Origin: Halocatena marina
GTDB taxonomy: Archaea; Halobacteriota; Halobacteria; Halobacteriales; Haloarculaceae
Direction: 5' to 3'
DNA: 64,000 nt
Assembly (NCBI RefSeq): GCF_023276375.1
Contig: NZ_JALLPK010000001.1
Location: 2,790,001-2,854,000, forward strand
The position numbers and the translations under genes were made by a program. Shown piece by piece: positions 27,279 to 36,545 of the stretch (position 1 is its first letter; the number at the start of each line of letters is the position of its first letter). Below the pieces are notes generated by a model. The model was not told where the DNA came from, searched no databases, and saw only the letters and a program-made list of their open reading frames with translations.

Positions 27279-28304
27279 GTGAATCTGTGTGTGTACGTCC
27301 TGGAGCTGGCCGGCGAGGACGACGCGTTTGCCGCACGCGAGGCAGCGAGTAGCTGTTCAGGAGTCTCAGAACTCGCACCGGGGCTTGTGAGTGCTCGTAG
27401 TGTCTCTCAGATCGAATCCCTCGCGCTTACTCGGCGCGCAAGCGTGCTCATCGGCCACACCACAGCAACTGTTGCGGACGCGCGATCACTCCTCGAACAG
27501 GCATCCATTGATCGTACGGGGACGGTTGCGGTTCGTGCGCGCGATGTTCGCGGAACATCAGAGGTCGATACACAACGCATAGAGCGTGCACTTGGGCGTG
27601 TTCTCACACGCCGAGGCTTTGCCGTCGATCTCGATGCACCGGATCACGAGCTGCGAGCGCTATTTTCGGCAGACACCTGCGCGCTCGGCTGGCTCACCGC
27701 ACGAAGCGTCCGCAACTTCGGGGATCGAATGCCCACGAAGCGACCGTTCTTCCAACCGGGAAGTATGGATCCATTGCTTGCTCGCGCACTCGTTAATATC
27801 GCTGGCGCTCGACCCGGCGTCCGTATCCTCGATCCGATGTGCGGAACCGGTGGTATTCTCGTTGAAGCTGGACTGGTTGGTGCGGACGTGATTGGCCTTG
27901 ACGTTCAGCCGAAGATGGTCCATGGCGCGGACAAAAACCTCAATCGTTATCTCGACACTGGCTCAGACTCCGATACAGAGACTGGATCCGGCGATATCCT
28001 TCAAGGAAATGCAACGCGATTGCCGTTTCGGGACGGTGAGATCGACGCTATCGTGTTCGACGCTCCCTATGGCCGTCAATCAAAGATTGTTTCCAGTGAA
28101 GACGAAGGGAACGCGAACGAAAACGGCCTCCCATCGCTCGTGAGTGCGTCGCTCGACGAGGCGAGGCGCGTCGCCTCTCGAACGGTGCTCGTTGCTGATC
28201 GTCAGTGGGACGAGGTGGCAGAAGCGACTGGTTGGACCATCGAGGGCTCCTTCGAACGGCGCGTCCACAAATCATTGACGCGATACATCCTCGTCTTAGA
28301 ATAG
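27279..28304 (+). CDS. tRNA (guanine-10-N2)-methyltransferase, Trm-G10 type
   Basis: A 341-residue enzyme expected to methylate G10 of tRNA. The N-terminal 130 residues are a THUMP-like RNA-binding region. The SAM-binding motif DPMCGTGGILVEAGLVGAD near residue 187 and the catalytic FDAPYGRQSK near residue 256 define the amino-methyltransferase domain. Either GTG at 27279 or GTG at 27291 starts it; the latter gives the more usual start YVLELAGEDD. It is divergent from tbp. It ends 84 bases before a small rubredoxin-like gene. Confidence 0.92.
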   Translation: MNLCVYVLELAGEDDAFAAREAASSCSGVSELAPGLVSARSVSQIESLALTRRASVLIGHTTATVADARSLLEQASIDRTGTVAVRARDVRGTSEVDTQRIERALGRVLTRRGFAVDLDAPDHELRALFSADTCALGWLTARSVRNFGDRMPTKRPFFQPGSMDPLLARALVNIAGARPGVRILDPMCGTGGILVEAGLVGADVIGLDVQPKMVHGADKNLNRYLDTGSDSDTETGSGDILQGNATRLPFRDGEIDAIVFDAPYGRQSKIVSSEDEGNANENGLPSLVSASLDEARRVASRTVLVADRQWDEVAEATGWTIEGSFERRVHKSLTRYILVLE

Positions 28305-28388
28305 AGACGCCAATAGTCAACAAATCCCTACAGCTATATTTCATGTGCAGTGGTAACACTTATCATCAGTTATCTCGTGTTATCTATC

Positions 28389-28532
28389 ATGCCACACGAC
28401 CCTGCCTCAAAGAGTAAGCCGTATTATGAGTGTGTTGACTGTGGCAAGCGCGTGATGACAGACGAGGACGGACGGCTCTGTTCTCGGTGCGGTGGGTACC
28501 TCCAAAACATCGGCGTACCGCGACAACAGTAA
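28389..28532 (+). CDS. rubrerythrin-like zinc/iron-ribbon small protein
   Basis: A 47-residue protein with two CxxC pairs, YECVDCGKR and CSRCGGYL, spaced like a rubredoxin/rubrerythrin metal ribbon. Such tiny proteins are common in haloarchaea and may bind zinc or iron. The start is the ATG at 28389; an in-frame ATG at 28350 would add an unlikely hydrophobic leader. A long T-rich tract follows its stop. Function unknown. Confidence 0.78.
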   Translation: MPHDPASKSKPYYECVDCGKRVMTDEDGRLCSRCGGYLQNIGVPRQQ

Positions 28533-28592
28533 TCAGTCATTCATTCGCCTGTTACAGCGTCTATCATCGCTAGCTACAGTACCTACACATCA

Positions 28593-28624
28593 TTTTATTT
28601 TTATTTTTACATCTACTTTTATTT
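28593..28624 (+). terminator. T-rich terminator downstream of the rubredoxin-like gene
   Basis: A 32-base stretch made of repeated T runs (TTTTATTTTTATTTTTAC, then CTTTTATTT), 60-90 bases after the stop at 28532. Archaeal RNA polymerase terminates at such T runs on the non-template strand. The rest of the 218-base gap holds no gene. Confidence 0.6.
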
Positions 28625-28750
28625 GATGACTATCCTCAAGCTGCGACGGGGCCGTCTGCTATTAAATAAGTGTTGTGCGTGATTGCCGTCTCAGCGACCG
28701 TGCTGTTTGCATTTTGAACAAACGGGGCCACAGATGTAGACAGAGGTTGT

Positions 28751-29311
28751 ATGAAACTACAAGACGTGAATAGACGACAGATCTCGTTTGTGTTCAGCTT
28801 AGTGTATGTGTGGGTAGTACTGCTTCATCTCGGTGCCCTCGTCTTCGAGACGTTGATCATCTACCCAGACATTTTCCACGATGTCCCTCACTCCCTCGAA
28901 GTTGCGATGGAGTTCATGGTCATCAGAGGTCCAGGAGACTTCTTCCCTCCCGTCGGTATGCTTGGGTTGCTCTCTGGCGTTGCGACCCTGATCTTCGGCT
29001 GGCGAGTGAAGTCGGCTCGTTACTGGATACTGGGGAGCGTATTGCTCATGGTAGTAGGCGAATTTCTCCTTTCTGTCATTTATTTCTGGCCCCGCAACAC
29101 GATTATGTTCACAGAGGGAACGGCTGTTCACTCCGCCGCATACCTACAGCAGACTGCTCAGGAGTTTCAGATGGGTCATTGGCTTCGGGTTGGAGCGAGT
29201 GCAGTCGCTTCGATGCTAGCATTCACCGGCTTCTTACGCCTCTATCGAGATCGGATTTCAGCACGTATCCGTAGAGAGATCTCACCGACCGATTTCCGCG
29301 AGGAGCCGTGA
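28751..29311 (+). CDS. four-helix integral membrane protein
   Basis: A 186-residue membrane protein with about four helices: FVFSLVYVWVVLLHLGALVF, VGMLGLLSGVATLIF, WILGSVLLMVVGEFLLSVIY and VGASAVASMLAFTGFL. The loop between helices 3 and 4 is hydrophilic and contains conserved-looking HSAAYLQQTAQEFQMGHW. The layout resembles DUF1772-type membrane proteins, but I am not certain of the family. Its 3' end overlaps the convergent rfcC by 30 bases. Confidence 0.8.
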   Translation: MKLQDVNRRQISFVFSLVYVWVVLLHLGALVFETLIIYPDIFHDVPHSLEVAMEFMVIRGPGDFFPPVGMLGLLSGVATLIFGWRVKSARYWILGSVLLMVVGEFLLSVIYFWPRNTIMFTEGTAVHSAAYLQQTAQEFQMGHWLRVGASAVASMLAFTGFLRLYRDRISARIRREISPTDFREEP

Positions 29312-30280
29312 GAGATGGAGACGGTCACTCGTTCCCTCGGTGAGATTCATGTCGACCTCGCCAGCGAGACGGTGGAACGATGCGAGCTTTCGACCCGAGT
29401 AGCGCGAGCGTGCAACCGCAAGGAGATCGGTCAACACTTCGGCTCCGCTGTAGCCTTCTTCGATGAGAAGCTCATCAAGCGTCTTCCGTGCATCCGAGAA
29501 TTCACCGTCTTCGGCAGCGGTGAGCATTTCCTCAGTCGCATCCGTCAGCTTGATCGTCCCGAGTGCTTCGTAGGCAGCAGACATCGTCACCTCCCCTGTG
29601 TCCTCGTATGTCGTTTGTGCACCGAGCATTGCTCGGCGGAGATCGCCACCAGCATAGCCTGCGACGTACTCGACACCCTCATCATTGTAGTCGACGCCTT
29701 CCGCGTCGAGTACTCGCACGAGTGCCGTCACAATCTCGTCGTGGCTTGGCGCGCGGACCGGCACGGTGAAACACCGCGAACGGATCGGCGCGATTAGTTT
29801 CGAGGGCTGGCGCGTGGCGATGACGAACTGTGTTGTCCGATAGTATTGCTCCATGACCCGGCGGAGCGCTTGCTGAAAGTCTTCGCGGATGGATTCGGCG
29901 TTATCGAGCAGTATGGTCTTGTACGTGCCCGAAACGGGAGCATAACCCGCAGATTCCTTGATCACGTGGTTGATCATGTCACGCTTTGAGAGCCGGCTCC
30001 GTCCGACGAGAAATGGGGCGAACCGGGGATCATTCTTGATCTCCGTTTTCGTCCGGGAAAACACGTCATCGATGTTCAGCTCAATGAGATCATTCTCCGG
30101 GTCGTTGTGTGCTTTTTGAGCGAGCGCGCGGACAGCAGCGGTCTTGCCAGCACCCTGTGGACCAGCAAGGATGAGGTTCATCGGCTCGTCAACAGCGAGC
30201 GTGAGCGCATCGCGTACCTGTTGCTGTGGAAGCTCCTCTACTGTCGGTAAATGCGATTCAATCCACAGCGGGGCGTCCAT
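29282..30280 (-). CDS. rfcC: replication factor C small subunit RfcC (second small subunit)
   Basis: A 332-residue AAA+ subunit of the clamp loader that opens and loads PCNA. The Walker A motif is AGPQGAGKTAAVRAL; the Walker B box reads ILLDNAES, with Asn in place of the usual second acidic residue; the SRC motif (PIRSRCF) is intact. This altered Walker B is what I recall for the haloarchaeal RfcC paralogue, which is probably a weak or non-hydrolysing subunit. The first ATG (30298) is skipped in favour of MDAPLWIESHLP. It overlaps the convergent membrane gene by 30 bases. Confidence 0.93.
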   Translation of the reverse strand: MDAPLWIESHLPTVEELPQQQVRDALTLAVDEPMNLILAGPQGAGKTAAVRALAQKAHNDPENDLIELNIDDVFSRTKTEIKNDPRFAPFLVGRSRLSKRDMINHVIKESAGYAPVSGTYKTILLDNAESIREDFQQALRRVMEQYYRTTQFVIATRQPSKLIAPIRSRCFTVPVRAPSHDEIVTALVRVLDAEGVDYNDEGVEYVAGYAGGDLRRAMLGAQTTYEDTGEVTMSAAYEALGTIKLTDATEEMLTAAEDGEFSDARKTLDELLIEEGYSGAEVLTDLLAVARSRYSGRKLASFHRLAGEVDMNLTEGTSDRLHLSRLLAEIGR

Positions 30281-30366
30281 ACACACACCTCGAACCAAAC
30301 GGGTAAGAATCGGTCGGTTCTTCGTCTCTCCATCTCACTCCAGACCGACCAGCACCCATCTGACGC

Positions 30367-30819
30367 TCACTCAAACTCAGTTTCAGTTTCGGTTTCAGTT
30401 TTGTCTTCGATATCACGCGTTGTTCGTTTGCGCCACTCGGCCGCGGTTTCGGGCGTCTCTGTTTCGAGAAGTCGATCGAGCTTTCGTTCGAACTGTTCGT
30501 CGGTGAGATCACCACGTGCGTAGCGCTCGCGGAGCGTGGAGAGAGCGTCGGTCGTCGTTGTCGAGGATTGTTGATCGGTCGCGGGACGCTCGTGTTCTGT
30601 TTCGTCCTGTGCGTCCGAGCCATTCCAATCAGAGTCATCCGTATCCGCTTCGCCCGTGAGAATAGAGATAATCGGGAGGAGAACGACGTATCCGATAATC
30701 CAAATGAGAAAGAAGTAATCGAATCCTGCAAACAGAGCGACGAATCCGCCACCGAGGATGAGGAGAGACACGATACGCGTCACATTGTCCGAAACACGTC
30801 TACGGAGGGTACTGTCCAT
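30367..30819 (-). CDS. membrane protein with C-terminal SHOCT domain
   Basis: A 150-residue protein. The N-terminal half has two transmembrane helices (VSLLILGGGFVALFAGFDYF and FLIWIIGYVVLLPIISIL). An acidic linker with a threonine run leads to a SHOCT domain (LSTLRERYARGDLTDEQFER) near residue 92, a short oligomerisation motif. The tail is a repetitive TETETETEFE. Common in haloarchaea; role unknown. It diverges from the RNase Z gene. Confidence 0.87.
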   Translation of the reverse strand: MDSTLRRRVSDNVTRIVSLLILGGGFVALFAGFDYFFLIWIIGYVVLLPIISILTGEADTDDSDWNGSDAQDETEHERPATDQQSSTTTTDALSTLRERYARGDLTDEQFERKLDRLLETETPETAAEWRKRTTRDIEDKTETETETEFE

Positions 30820-30905
30820 GCTTATCCTGTTGTATCCACACGAATCGAGAAAAACCTTCGCTGGTGTTTCGAAGCGGATATCCGACCAGCACGGGGAATA
30901 GGAAT

Positions 30906-31826
30906 ATGCACGTGACGTTTCTCGGGACGAGTGGTGCCATCCCGACGACCGAACGCAACACCAGCGCAGTGTTCCTCCGACGGGCTGGCAAGCGGTTTCT
31001 CTTCGATTGCGGTGAGGGCACCCAGCGCCAGATGATGCGGTACGGGACCGGGTTCGACGTTTCGCACGTTTTTCTCACACATCTTCACGGCGATCACGTC
31101 CTCGGTCTCCCCGGACTGTGCCAGACGTGGGATTTCAACGAACGGGAGCTGCCGCTCGCAATCCACACGGCACCAGGAACGAAATCGCAGGTTGAGGCTC
31201 TCATCGGCGTCATCGGCACGCGACCCTCGTATACAGTCGCTGTTCACGAGGCCCGTCCAGGATCAGTCGTCGTTCGCGGTGACGGGTACGAAATCCGCGC
31301 GTTCGAAACTGAGCACCGGACTCGATCGGTCGGCTACGCTCTCATCGAAGACGATCGAAAGGGACGATTTGACCGTGAAAAAGCAGAGAAGCTCGGCGTT
31401 CCTGTTGGGCCGAAGTTCAGCCAACTTCACCGCGGCGAGTCTGTCGAACTGGACGACGGGAGCGTTGTCCATCCAGAGCAGGTCGTCGGTCCGTCCCGTC
31501 CGGGGCGGCGATTCGTCTACACAGGTGACACGAGACCGACAGACACGACTGTCGAAATCGCACAGGACGCCGACCTGTTGATACACGATGCGACGTTCGG
31601 GGACGACAACGCCGAGCGAGCACGACCCACAGGCCACTCAACTGCAGCCGAGGCGGCGACAGTGGCAGATCGGGCCGGAGCGAGACGACTTGCGCTCACG
31701 CACGTTTCAACCCGGTACGGCGGTCACGTCGCTCCGCTCGAACGCGAGGCTCGTGAGGTGTTCGACGGTGAACTCTACACCCCAGACGACGGAGACGAAT
31801 TCGACATCCCGTTCCCTGACGAGTAA
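30906..31826 (+). CDS. rnz: ribonuclease Z
   Basis: A 306-residue tRNA 3'-processing endonuclease that removes the trailer of precursor tRNAs lacking an encoded CCA, which fits the CCA-less tRNA genes in this window. The metallo-beta-lactamase motif THLHGDH is at about residue 59, with FDCGEGTQRQ before it, YTGDTRPT and LIHDATF in the middle, and LTHVSTRYGG near the end. The start MHVTFLGTSGAIPTT is the family start. Divergent from the SHOCT-domain gene. Confidence 0.97.
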   Translation: MHVTFLGTSGAIPTTERNTSAVFLRRAGKRFLFDCGEGTQRQMMRYGTGFDVSHVFLTHLHGDHVLGLPGLCQTWDFNERELPLAIHTAPGTKSQVEALIGVIGTRPSYTVAVHEARPGSVVVRGDGYEIRAFETEHRTRSVGYALIEDDRKGRFDREKAEKLGVPVGPKFSQLHRGESVELDDGSVVHPEQVVGPSRPGRRFVYTGDTRPTDTTVEIAQDADLLIHDATFGDDNAERARPTGHSTAAEAATVADRAGARRLALTHVSTRYGGHVAPLEREAREVFDGELYTPDDGDEFDIPFPDE

Positions 31827-31906
31827 CGCTCATTTCCCCATCAAAGACGTGTGATCATTTCACACGGTTCGCCAATGCTTTTCATAGCTCGTAGAGAGGG
31901 CATTGT

Positions 31907-32752
31907 ATGCGCTTTCACTTGGTTGACGTGTTCGCAGAACGCGCGTACGCCGGAAACCAGCTTGCGGTCGTCGAGAGTCTCGGAGAACTGACAGAGGAGA
32001 AGATGCAGCAGATTGCTGCTGAGATGAATTACTCCGAGACGACGTTTATCGAGTCGTTCGACGAGCGAGATGTGCGAATTTTCACGCCAAACGAAGAAAT
32101 TCCGTTCGCCGGACATCCGACGCTCGGAACAGCCTCGGTAATTCAAGAGCAAACTGATGTGGACAACGAAATCGACCTTCGGCTTCCTGTTGGACGAATA
32201 CCGGTGCGAGCCGAGCGTGATGGCGATCGAGAGCACCTTTGGATGACACAACAATCACCCGAGTTCGGCGAGCGCCTCGATCCTGAAACGCTCACAGAAG
32301 TCCTCTCGCTCACGGCGGATGATCTCGGTGATGATGAAGAATATCCCATACAGGTCGTCTCGACAGGACTCCCGACGATCATTGTTCCCCTCGCACATCG
32401 AAGCGCGCTCGAACGGATCGAAATCGATCGACAAGCCTACGATTCGATGGTCGAAGACCGAGAGGCAAAGAACGTGCTCGCCTTCTGTACCGAACCGAGC
32501 GACGACGCCGACCTCGCAGTGCGTGTGTTCGCGCCATACTACGGTGTTCCCGAGGATCCGGCGACGGGAAGCTCAAACGGCTGTCTCGCAGGCTATCTCG
32601 CTTCCCACGGCGACAGCGAACGCGTGGATCTCCGTGTAAACCAAGGGCACGAGATGGGCCGCCCGTCCCGGCTCCATCTGCGTGCAGACAGCTCAGGAAC
32701 CGTCGAGATCGGTGGACGAGTGATTCCGGTCGCTCGTGGGGAGTTGGTGTAG
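31907..32752 (+). CDS. PhzF family isomerase
   Basis: A 281-residue member of the PhzF/DapF-fold family. The N-terminus (MRFHLVDVFAERAYAGNQLA), the ETTF catalytic-Glu region (NYSETTFIES), the FTPNEEIPFAGHPTLG core and DPATGSSNGCLAGYL near the end are all characteristic. Apart from the phenazine pathway enzyme, the substrates of this family are mostly unknown. It begins about 80 bases after RNase Z in the same direction. Confidence 0.93.
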   Translation: MRFHLVDVFAERAYAGNQLAVVESLGELTEEKMQQIAAEMNYSETTFIESFDERDVRIFTPNEEIPFAGHPTLGTASVIQEQTDVDNEIDLRLPVGRIPVRAERDGDREHLWMTQQSPEFGERLDPETLTEVLSLTADDLGDDEEYPIQVVSTGLPTIIVPLAHRSALERIEIDRQAYDSMVEDREAKNVLAFCTEPSDDADLAVRVFAPYYGVPEDPATGSSNGCLAGYLASHGDSERVDLRVNQGHEMGRPSRLHLRADSSGTVEIGGRVIPVARGELV

Positions 32753-32787
32753 AACCAATTTCCAGACATTTCTATCGTGATAGTGGC

Positions 32788-33045
32788 ATGATCGAATGTG
32801 CGTACCGGGAGCGATGTCGACCGACACGATCCCGTATTCATCACAAGAGAGAAACGAGACGGCAAGCGCGTTTCAGTGGGGTAGTCCTGCAATTACTCTG
32901 CAACGACGCCTGTTTGCACAGGTACATCGAGGCTGAGGAGTGTACGGGGTGTCGTGCGAACTCGACAGGAAAGAATCATCCATTCGATTCAATTATATAT
33001 CAATCGTCCAGTTCGCAGTCCACCACACAGACTGATACCCGATGA
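32788..33045 (+). CDS. possible small zinc-binding protein
   Basis: An 85-residue frame filling most of the 305-base gap before the DUF460 gene. Its Cys pattern looks real: two Cys at residues 4 and 10 (MIECAYRERCR), then LLCNDACLHRYIEAEECTGC, giving three Cys pairs, with an HHK stretch between. The last 25 residues are low-complexity (SSSSQSTTQTDT) and may be non-coding. I have no certain family. It could also be a decayed gene. Confidence 0.45.
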   Translation: MIECAYRERCRPTRSRIHHKRETRRQARFSGVVLQLLCNDACLHRYIEAEECTGCRANSTGKNHPFDSIIYQSSSSQSTTQTDTR

Positions 33046-33057
33046 CGCCATGGATTT

Positions 33058-35079
33058 ATGCCCGTCGTATACCTAGCAAACGGTGTGAATACCCGCGCGG
33101 ATGCACTTGATGCGGTCGTGTTCGGGGTTGACATCCAGAGTGGCGACGTGCGTGGGGATGCCCCATCCTACGCGGTTGTCGCATTCGACGGCGAGCAAAT
33201 TGACCGTGATGTCGTCTCGTTTCGCAAGCTCCGTCGACTCATCGAACGCGAAGAGCCAGCACTGATCGCGACGGACAACATGTACGAACTCGCGTCCGAT
33301 AAGGACGCGCTCATTCGGTTTCTCCGCGAGCTACCCGCAGGCACGAGGCTCGTACAAGTAACGGGCGCACAGCGCCCCGAGCCACTCTCTCGGGTTGCCT
33401 CTCGTCATGGGGTTTCGTACGGAAAGCAGCCCATGAAAGAAGCCGAGGCTGCAGCCCGTCTTGCTGCCGCGAACGTCGGCTACGTGGTGAGTGCGTTTTC
33501 GGATACGACGACTGTAAAGGTCGCTCGTGGCCGCTCGACCGGTAAGGGAGGCTGGAGTGAGGACCGCTATACGCGACGCATTCATGGCGCAGTCAAGACC
33601 ACGTCTCGGGAGGTCGAAACGAGCCTGAAAGAGGCCGGACTCGACTTCGAGGTCGAACGGACCGAAAAGTATGGGGGCCTGTCTCGTGCGATGTTTGCCG
33701 TCGAAGCACCACCAGCAAAAATTCCGGTCTCACGGATGCGTTCGGGCGATGTGCGCATCGAAATCGAACGCGAACAGCGCGATGGAATCGAGTTCCAGCC
33801 GCTTGCAAAGCGGCGCGATCACATTCTCGTCGGAATCGATCCCGGAACGACAACCGCAGTGGCCATCGTCGACCTCGGTGGAACAGTGCTCGACGTGCTT
33901 TCGACACGCACTGCAGACACTGCAAGCGTCACCAAGTGGATCATCGAACGCGGCCAACCAATCGTCGTTGCAGCGGACGTGACGCCCATTCCCGAGACGG
34001 TCGAGAAGATCCGCCGGAGCTTCGATGCCGCTGCGTGGACTCCCGAGCGTGATCTTCCGATTGACAGAAAACAGCATCGCACACGAGAAGCGGGCTACGA
34101 CAACGATCACGAACGGGACGCAATGGCGGCTGCGCTGTTTGCGTTCGACGACCACGAGGACCAGTTCGAACGCATCGCAAAGAAAGTGCCACCGCAACTG
34201 AATCGTGGCGAGGTGACCGCACGAGTCGTCGCAGGCGATGAGTCTGTCGAAGCAGTCGTCTCGGATCTGACCGAAGACGATGATACCGAATCTGAGTCCG
34301 AAACACACGAACCGCGCGAACCGTCTCCCGAAGAGAAGCAGATTAAACGACTGAAAGAGCGTATTACTCGGCTCGAATCGCACATCGAGACGCTCGAAGA
34401 AACGATCTCATCGAAGGATGAGCGCATCGACGAGTACGAACAAGAGCTGAGCGATGCCCGACGGGAGGAGCGACGAGAAGCAAGAGAGCGACGCGAGGTC
34501 GTCAGACTCGAACGGAAAACAAAGCAGTTCGAGCGAACGATCGAAGAACAGCGCGAATCGATTCAGTCACTAGAAGATAAACTCGAACGACTCAAAGAAC
34601 TCTGGAAAATCGATCACTCGAACTTCGCCGATGTCTCGGAAGAAAAGAAAGGTCTCGTTCCGGTGAAGGTAATTGAGCAGTTCACGAGCCGATCGATCGA
34701 AGACGCTGATGATCGCTTCGGACTCGTTTCTGGTGACGTCATTCTCCTCCGAGACGCAAGCGGTGCGGGAAAGAGTACCGCAGAACTGCTTGCTGCGTGC
34801 GACCCTCGCGTCGTCCTCCGGAAAGGTGGGCTGAGCGATATCGCTGACGATGTACTATTCGAACACGAAATTCCGATCGCACCGGCCGACGGTGTGACGA
34901 TCCAAGAGATAGACGAACTCGCTGTTGCACGAGAACGCGAAGTCGAATCGGCTATCGATGGTTGGCGTGAACGGGCAGCAGAACGCCGGCGTGACCAGAA
35001 ATCGGAACTAGTCGATAAGCTCATCAGCGAACACCGTGCAGACCACGATCCCGAGCGCGGCGAATCGACCAGCGGATAA
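33058..35079 (+). CDS. DUF460 domain protein with RNase H-like fold and coiled coil
   Basis: A 673-residue archaeal DUF460 protein. The N-terminal 240 residues carry GVDIQSGDVRG (start of an RNase H-like fold); the second RNase H-like domain begins LVGIDPGTTTAVAIVDLGG near residue 258 and includes DNDHERDAMAAALFA. Residues about 430-520 form a long charged coiled coil. The last 150 residues are another predicted domain. The DxGT-type motif suggests nuclease or ATPase-like chemistry on nucleic acid, but no activity is established. Conserved across archaea. Confidence 0.9.
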   Translation: MPVVYLANGVNTRADALDAVVFGVDIQSGDVRGDAPSYAVVAFDGEQIDRDVVSFRKLRRLIEREEPALIATDNMYELASDKDALIRFLRELPAGTRLVQVTGAQRPEPLSRVASRHGVSYGKQPMKEAEAAARLAAANVGYVVSAFSDTTTVKVARGRSTGKGGWSEDRYTRRIHGAVKTTSREVETSLKEAGLDFEVERTEKYGGLSRAMFAVEAPPAKIPVSRMRSGDVRIEIEREQRDGIEFQPLAKRRDHILVGIDPGTTTAVAIVDLGGTVLDVLSTRTADTASVTKWIIERGQPIVVAADVTPIPETVEKIRRSFDAAAWTPERDLPIDRKQHRTREAGYDNDHERDAMAAALFAFDDHEDQFERIAKKVPPQLNRGEVTARVVAGDESVEAVVSDLTEDDDTESESETHEPREPSPEEKQIKRLKERITRLESHIETLEETISSKDERIDEYEQELSDARREERREARERREVVRLERKTKQFERTIEEQRESIQSLEDKLERLKELWKIDHSNFADVSEEKKGLVPVKVIEQFTSRSIEDADDRFGLVSGDVILLRDASGAGKSTAELLAACDPRVVLRKGGLSDIADDVLFEHEIPIAPADGVTIQEIDELAVAREREVESAIDGWRERAAERRRDQKSELVDKLISEHRADHDPERGESTSG

Positions 35080-35082
35080 ATT

Positions 35083-35271
35083 TCAGAGCATCCCACCCAT
35101 TCCTAGTGCGTTCAGTGCGAATTTGAGCAGGCTATGAACGATGAGACCAACGCCAACAAGCACGAGCACGAGACCACCAGCGATCATCGGATTGGCGAGT
35201 GCGATCAGCGCAAGTCCACTAAGTATCACAAGCACACCGACGATACCGCTACGGCCGAGTTTGTCGATCAT
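35083..35271 (-). CDS. two-helix membrane protein
   Basis: A 62-residue protein with two hydrophobic helices (GIVGVLVILSGLALIALANP and IAGGLVLVLVGVGLIVHSL) and a short basic N-terminus. It resembles a small haloarchaeal membrane family that often neighbours a DUF460 or ADH gene, function unknown. It converges on the DUF460 gene with three bases between. Confidence 0.8.
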   Translation of the reverse strand: MIDKLGRSGIVGVLVILSGLALIALANPMIAGGLVLVLVGVGLIVHSLLKFALNALGMGGML

Positions 35272-35336
35272 ACCACACGTACTAATGAAATTCGGATAAA
35301 ACCTGAGAAACGACTCGGAGAAATCCCAGAACTGCC

Positions 35337-36404
35337 TTAGAACTCAGTACAGACAGGGATACCGACAGTGTCGTACTCACCCATCGAAGCGACCATGTCC
35401 GGCACGTCCTCGAGTGAAATTGTTTCGCTGACGATCTTCCCGGGATTGATCGTCCCTGCTTCCATCATACTGAAAATCTCGTCGTATTCGTGCGGTGGCA
35501 TTCCATACGACCCGTAGAACTCCCGTTCATCGTAGACCATCGTATCGACGGGCAGCGATACCTCGCCTTCCTCTTCGGAGGTCGTGAGCCCGATCTGGAG
35601 GTGTTGACCACCCTTACAGAGAGAGTTAACCGAGTTTCGACAAGTTTCGGCGATACCGAGCGCATCGACGCTCACCTCAACGCCACGGCTGTTTGGGGTG
35701 AACGCTTTGACCGACTGTGGCACGTCCTTAACTTCAGAGACGTTGACTGTTTCCTCCGCACCGAGTTCTTCGGCCATCTCAAGGCTGCGATCGTCGAGAT
35801 CGATCGCAATGACCCGACCACCGAGCGCGTTCGCGGTCATGATCGCTGAGAGACCAACACCACCACAGCCGTGCACTGCAACCGTATCGCCGGGATCGAC
35901 ACTGACTCGATGGGCAATACCATGGAAGGCGGTCGCAAATCGGCAGCCGAGACCGGCAACGTCGACTGCATCAAGCCCATCGGGTACCGCGATAGCGTTC
36001 TGGTCTGCAACACGCACCGGGAACTCTTCTGCGTATGCCCCAGACTGAAACGGGAGAAAACCCATCGGAACTGACCGCTTGCAGATGTTCGCACGGCCGC
36101 TCATGCAGTGACGGCACGTCCCGTCGCTCATGTTGAACGGAGCGGTAATACGATCGCCTTCTCGAACGTTCTCGACCTCATCACCGACTTCGACGACAGT
36201 CCCACACGGCTCGTGTCCAAAAACGAGTCCGGGTGTCATCATCAGGCCGATCCAGCTCCAATCACCCTTCCATGCGTGCCAATCAGAGCGACAGACACCA
36301 CACGCCTCTGTTTCGACGACGATGCCGTCGTCGTCGCAGTCGGGACGGTCGACTTCCTCGACCGTCATCGGTTCCTCAGGACCCTGAAAGACCACTGCTT
36401 TCAT
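35337..36404 (-). CDS. adh: zinc-dependent alcohol dehydrogenase
   Basis: A 355-residue medium-chain dehydrogenase. Catalytic zinc ligands are in ACGVCRSDWH and FGHEPCG. The structural-zinc lobe is incomplete: SDGTCRHCMSGRANIC keeps three Cys, the first being Asp in this copy. The cofactor fold shows VHGCGGVGLSAIM and VIAIDLDDRS. Oxidises an alcohol with NAD(P); the substrate is not identified. The start MKAVVFQG was chosen over an ATG eight codons earlier. The next gene is transcribed the same way. Confidence 0.92.
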   Translation of the reverse strand: MKAVVFQGPEEPMTVEEVDRPDCDDDGIVVETEACGVCRSDWHAWKGDWSWIGLMMTPGLVFGHEPCGTVVEVGDEVENVREGDRITAPFNMSDGTCRHCMSGRANICKRSVPMGFLPFQSGAYAEEFPVRVADQNAIAVPDGLDAVDVAGLGCRFATAFHGIAHRVSVDPGDTVAVHGCGGVGLSAIMTANALGGRVIAIDLDDRSLEMAEELGAEETVNVSEVKDVPQSVKAFTPNSRGVEVSVDALGIAETCRNSVNSLCKGGQHLQIGLTTSEEEGEVSLPVDTMVYDEREFYGSYGMPPHEYDEIFSMMEAGTINPGKIVSETISLEDVPDMVASMGEYDTVGIPVCTEF

Positions 36405-36545
36405 TGCGGACGTATTCACCACGTACATCCGTATAAATCATTGGTGTAGAATATCATACACCGTGCTGCTCCGGTCGAGCGTTTATGCGATTATTGAAGC
36501 GAGCGCTGGGACATTCCAGAGACGTTCGCCGCGCGACCCACGTAA

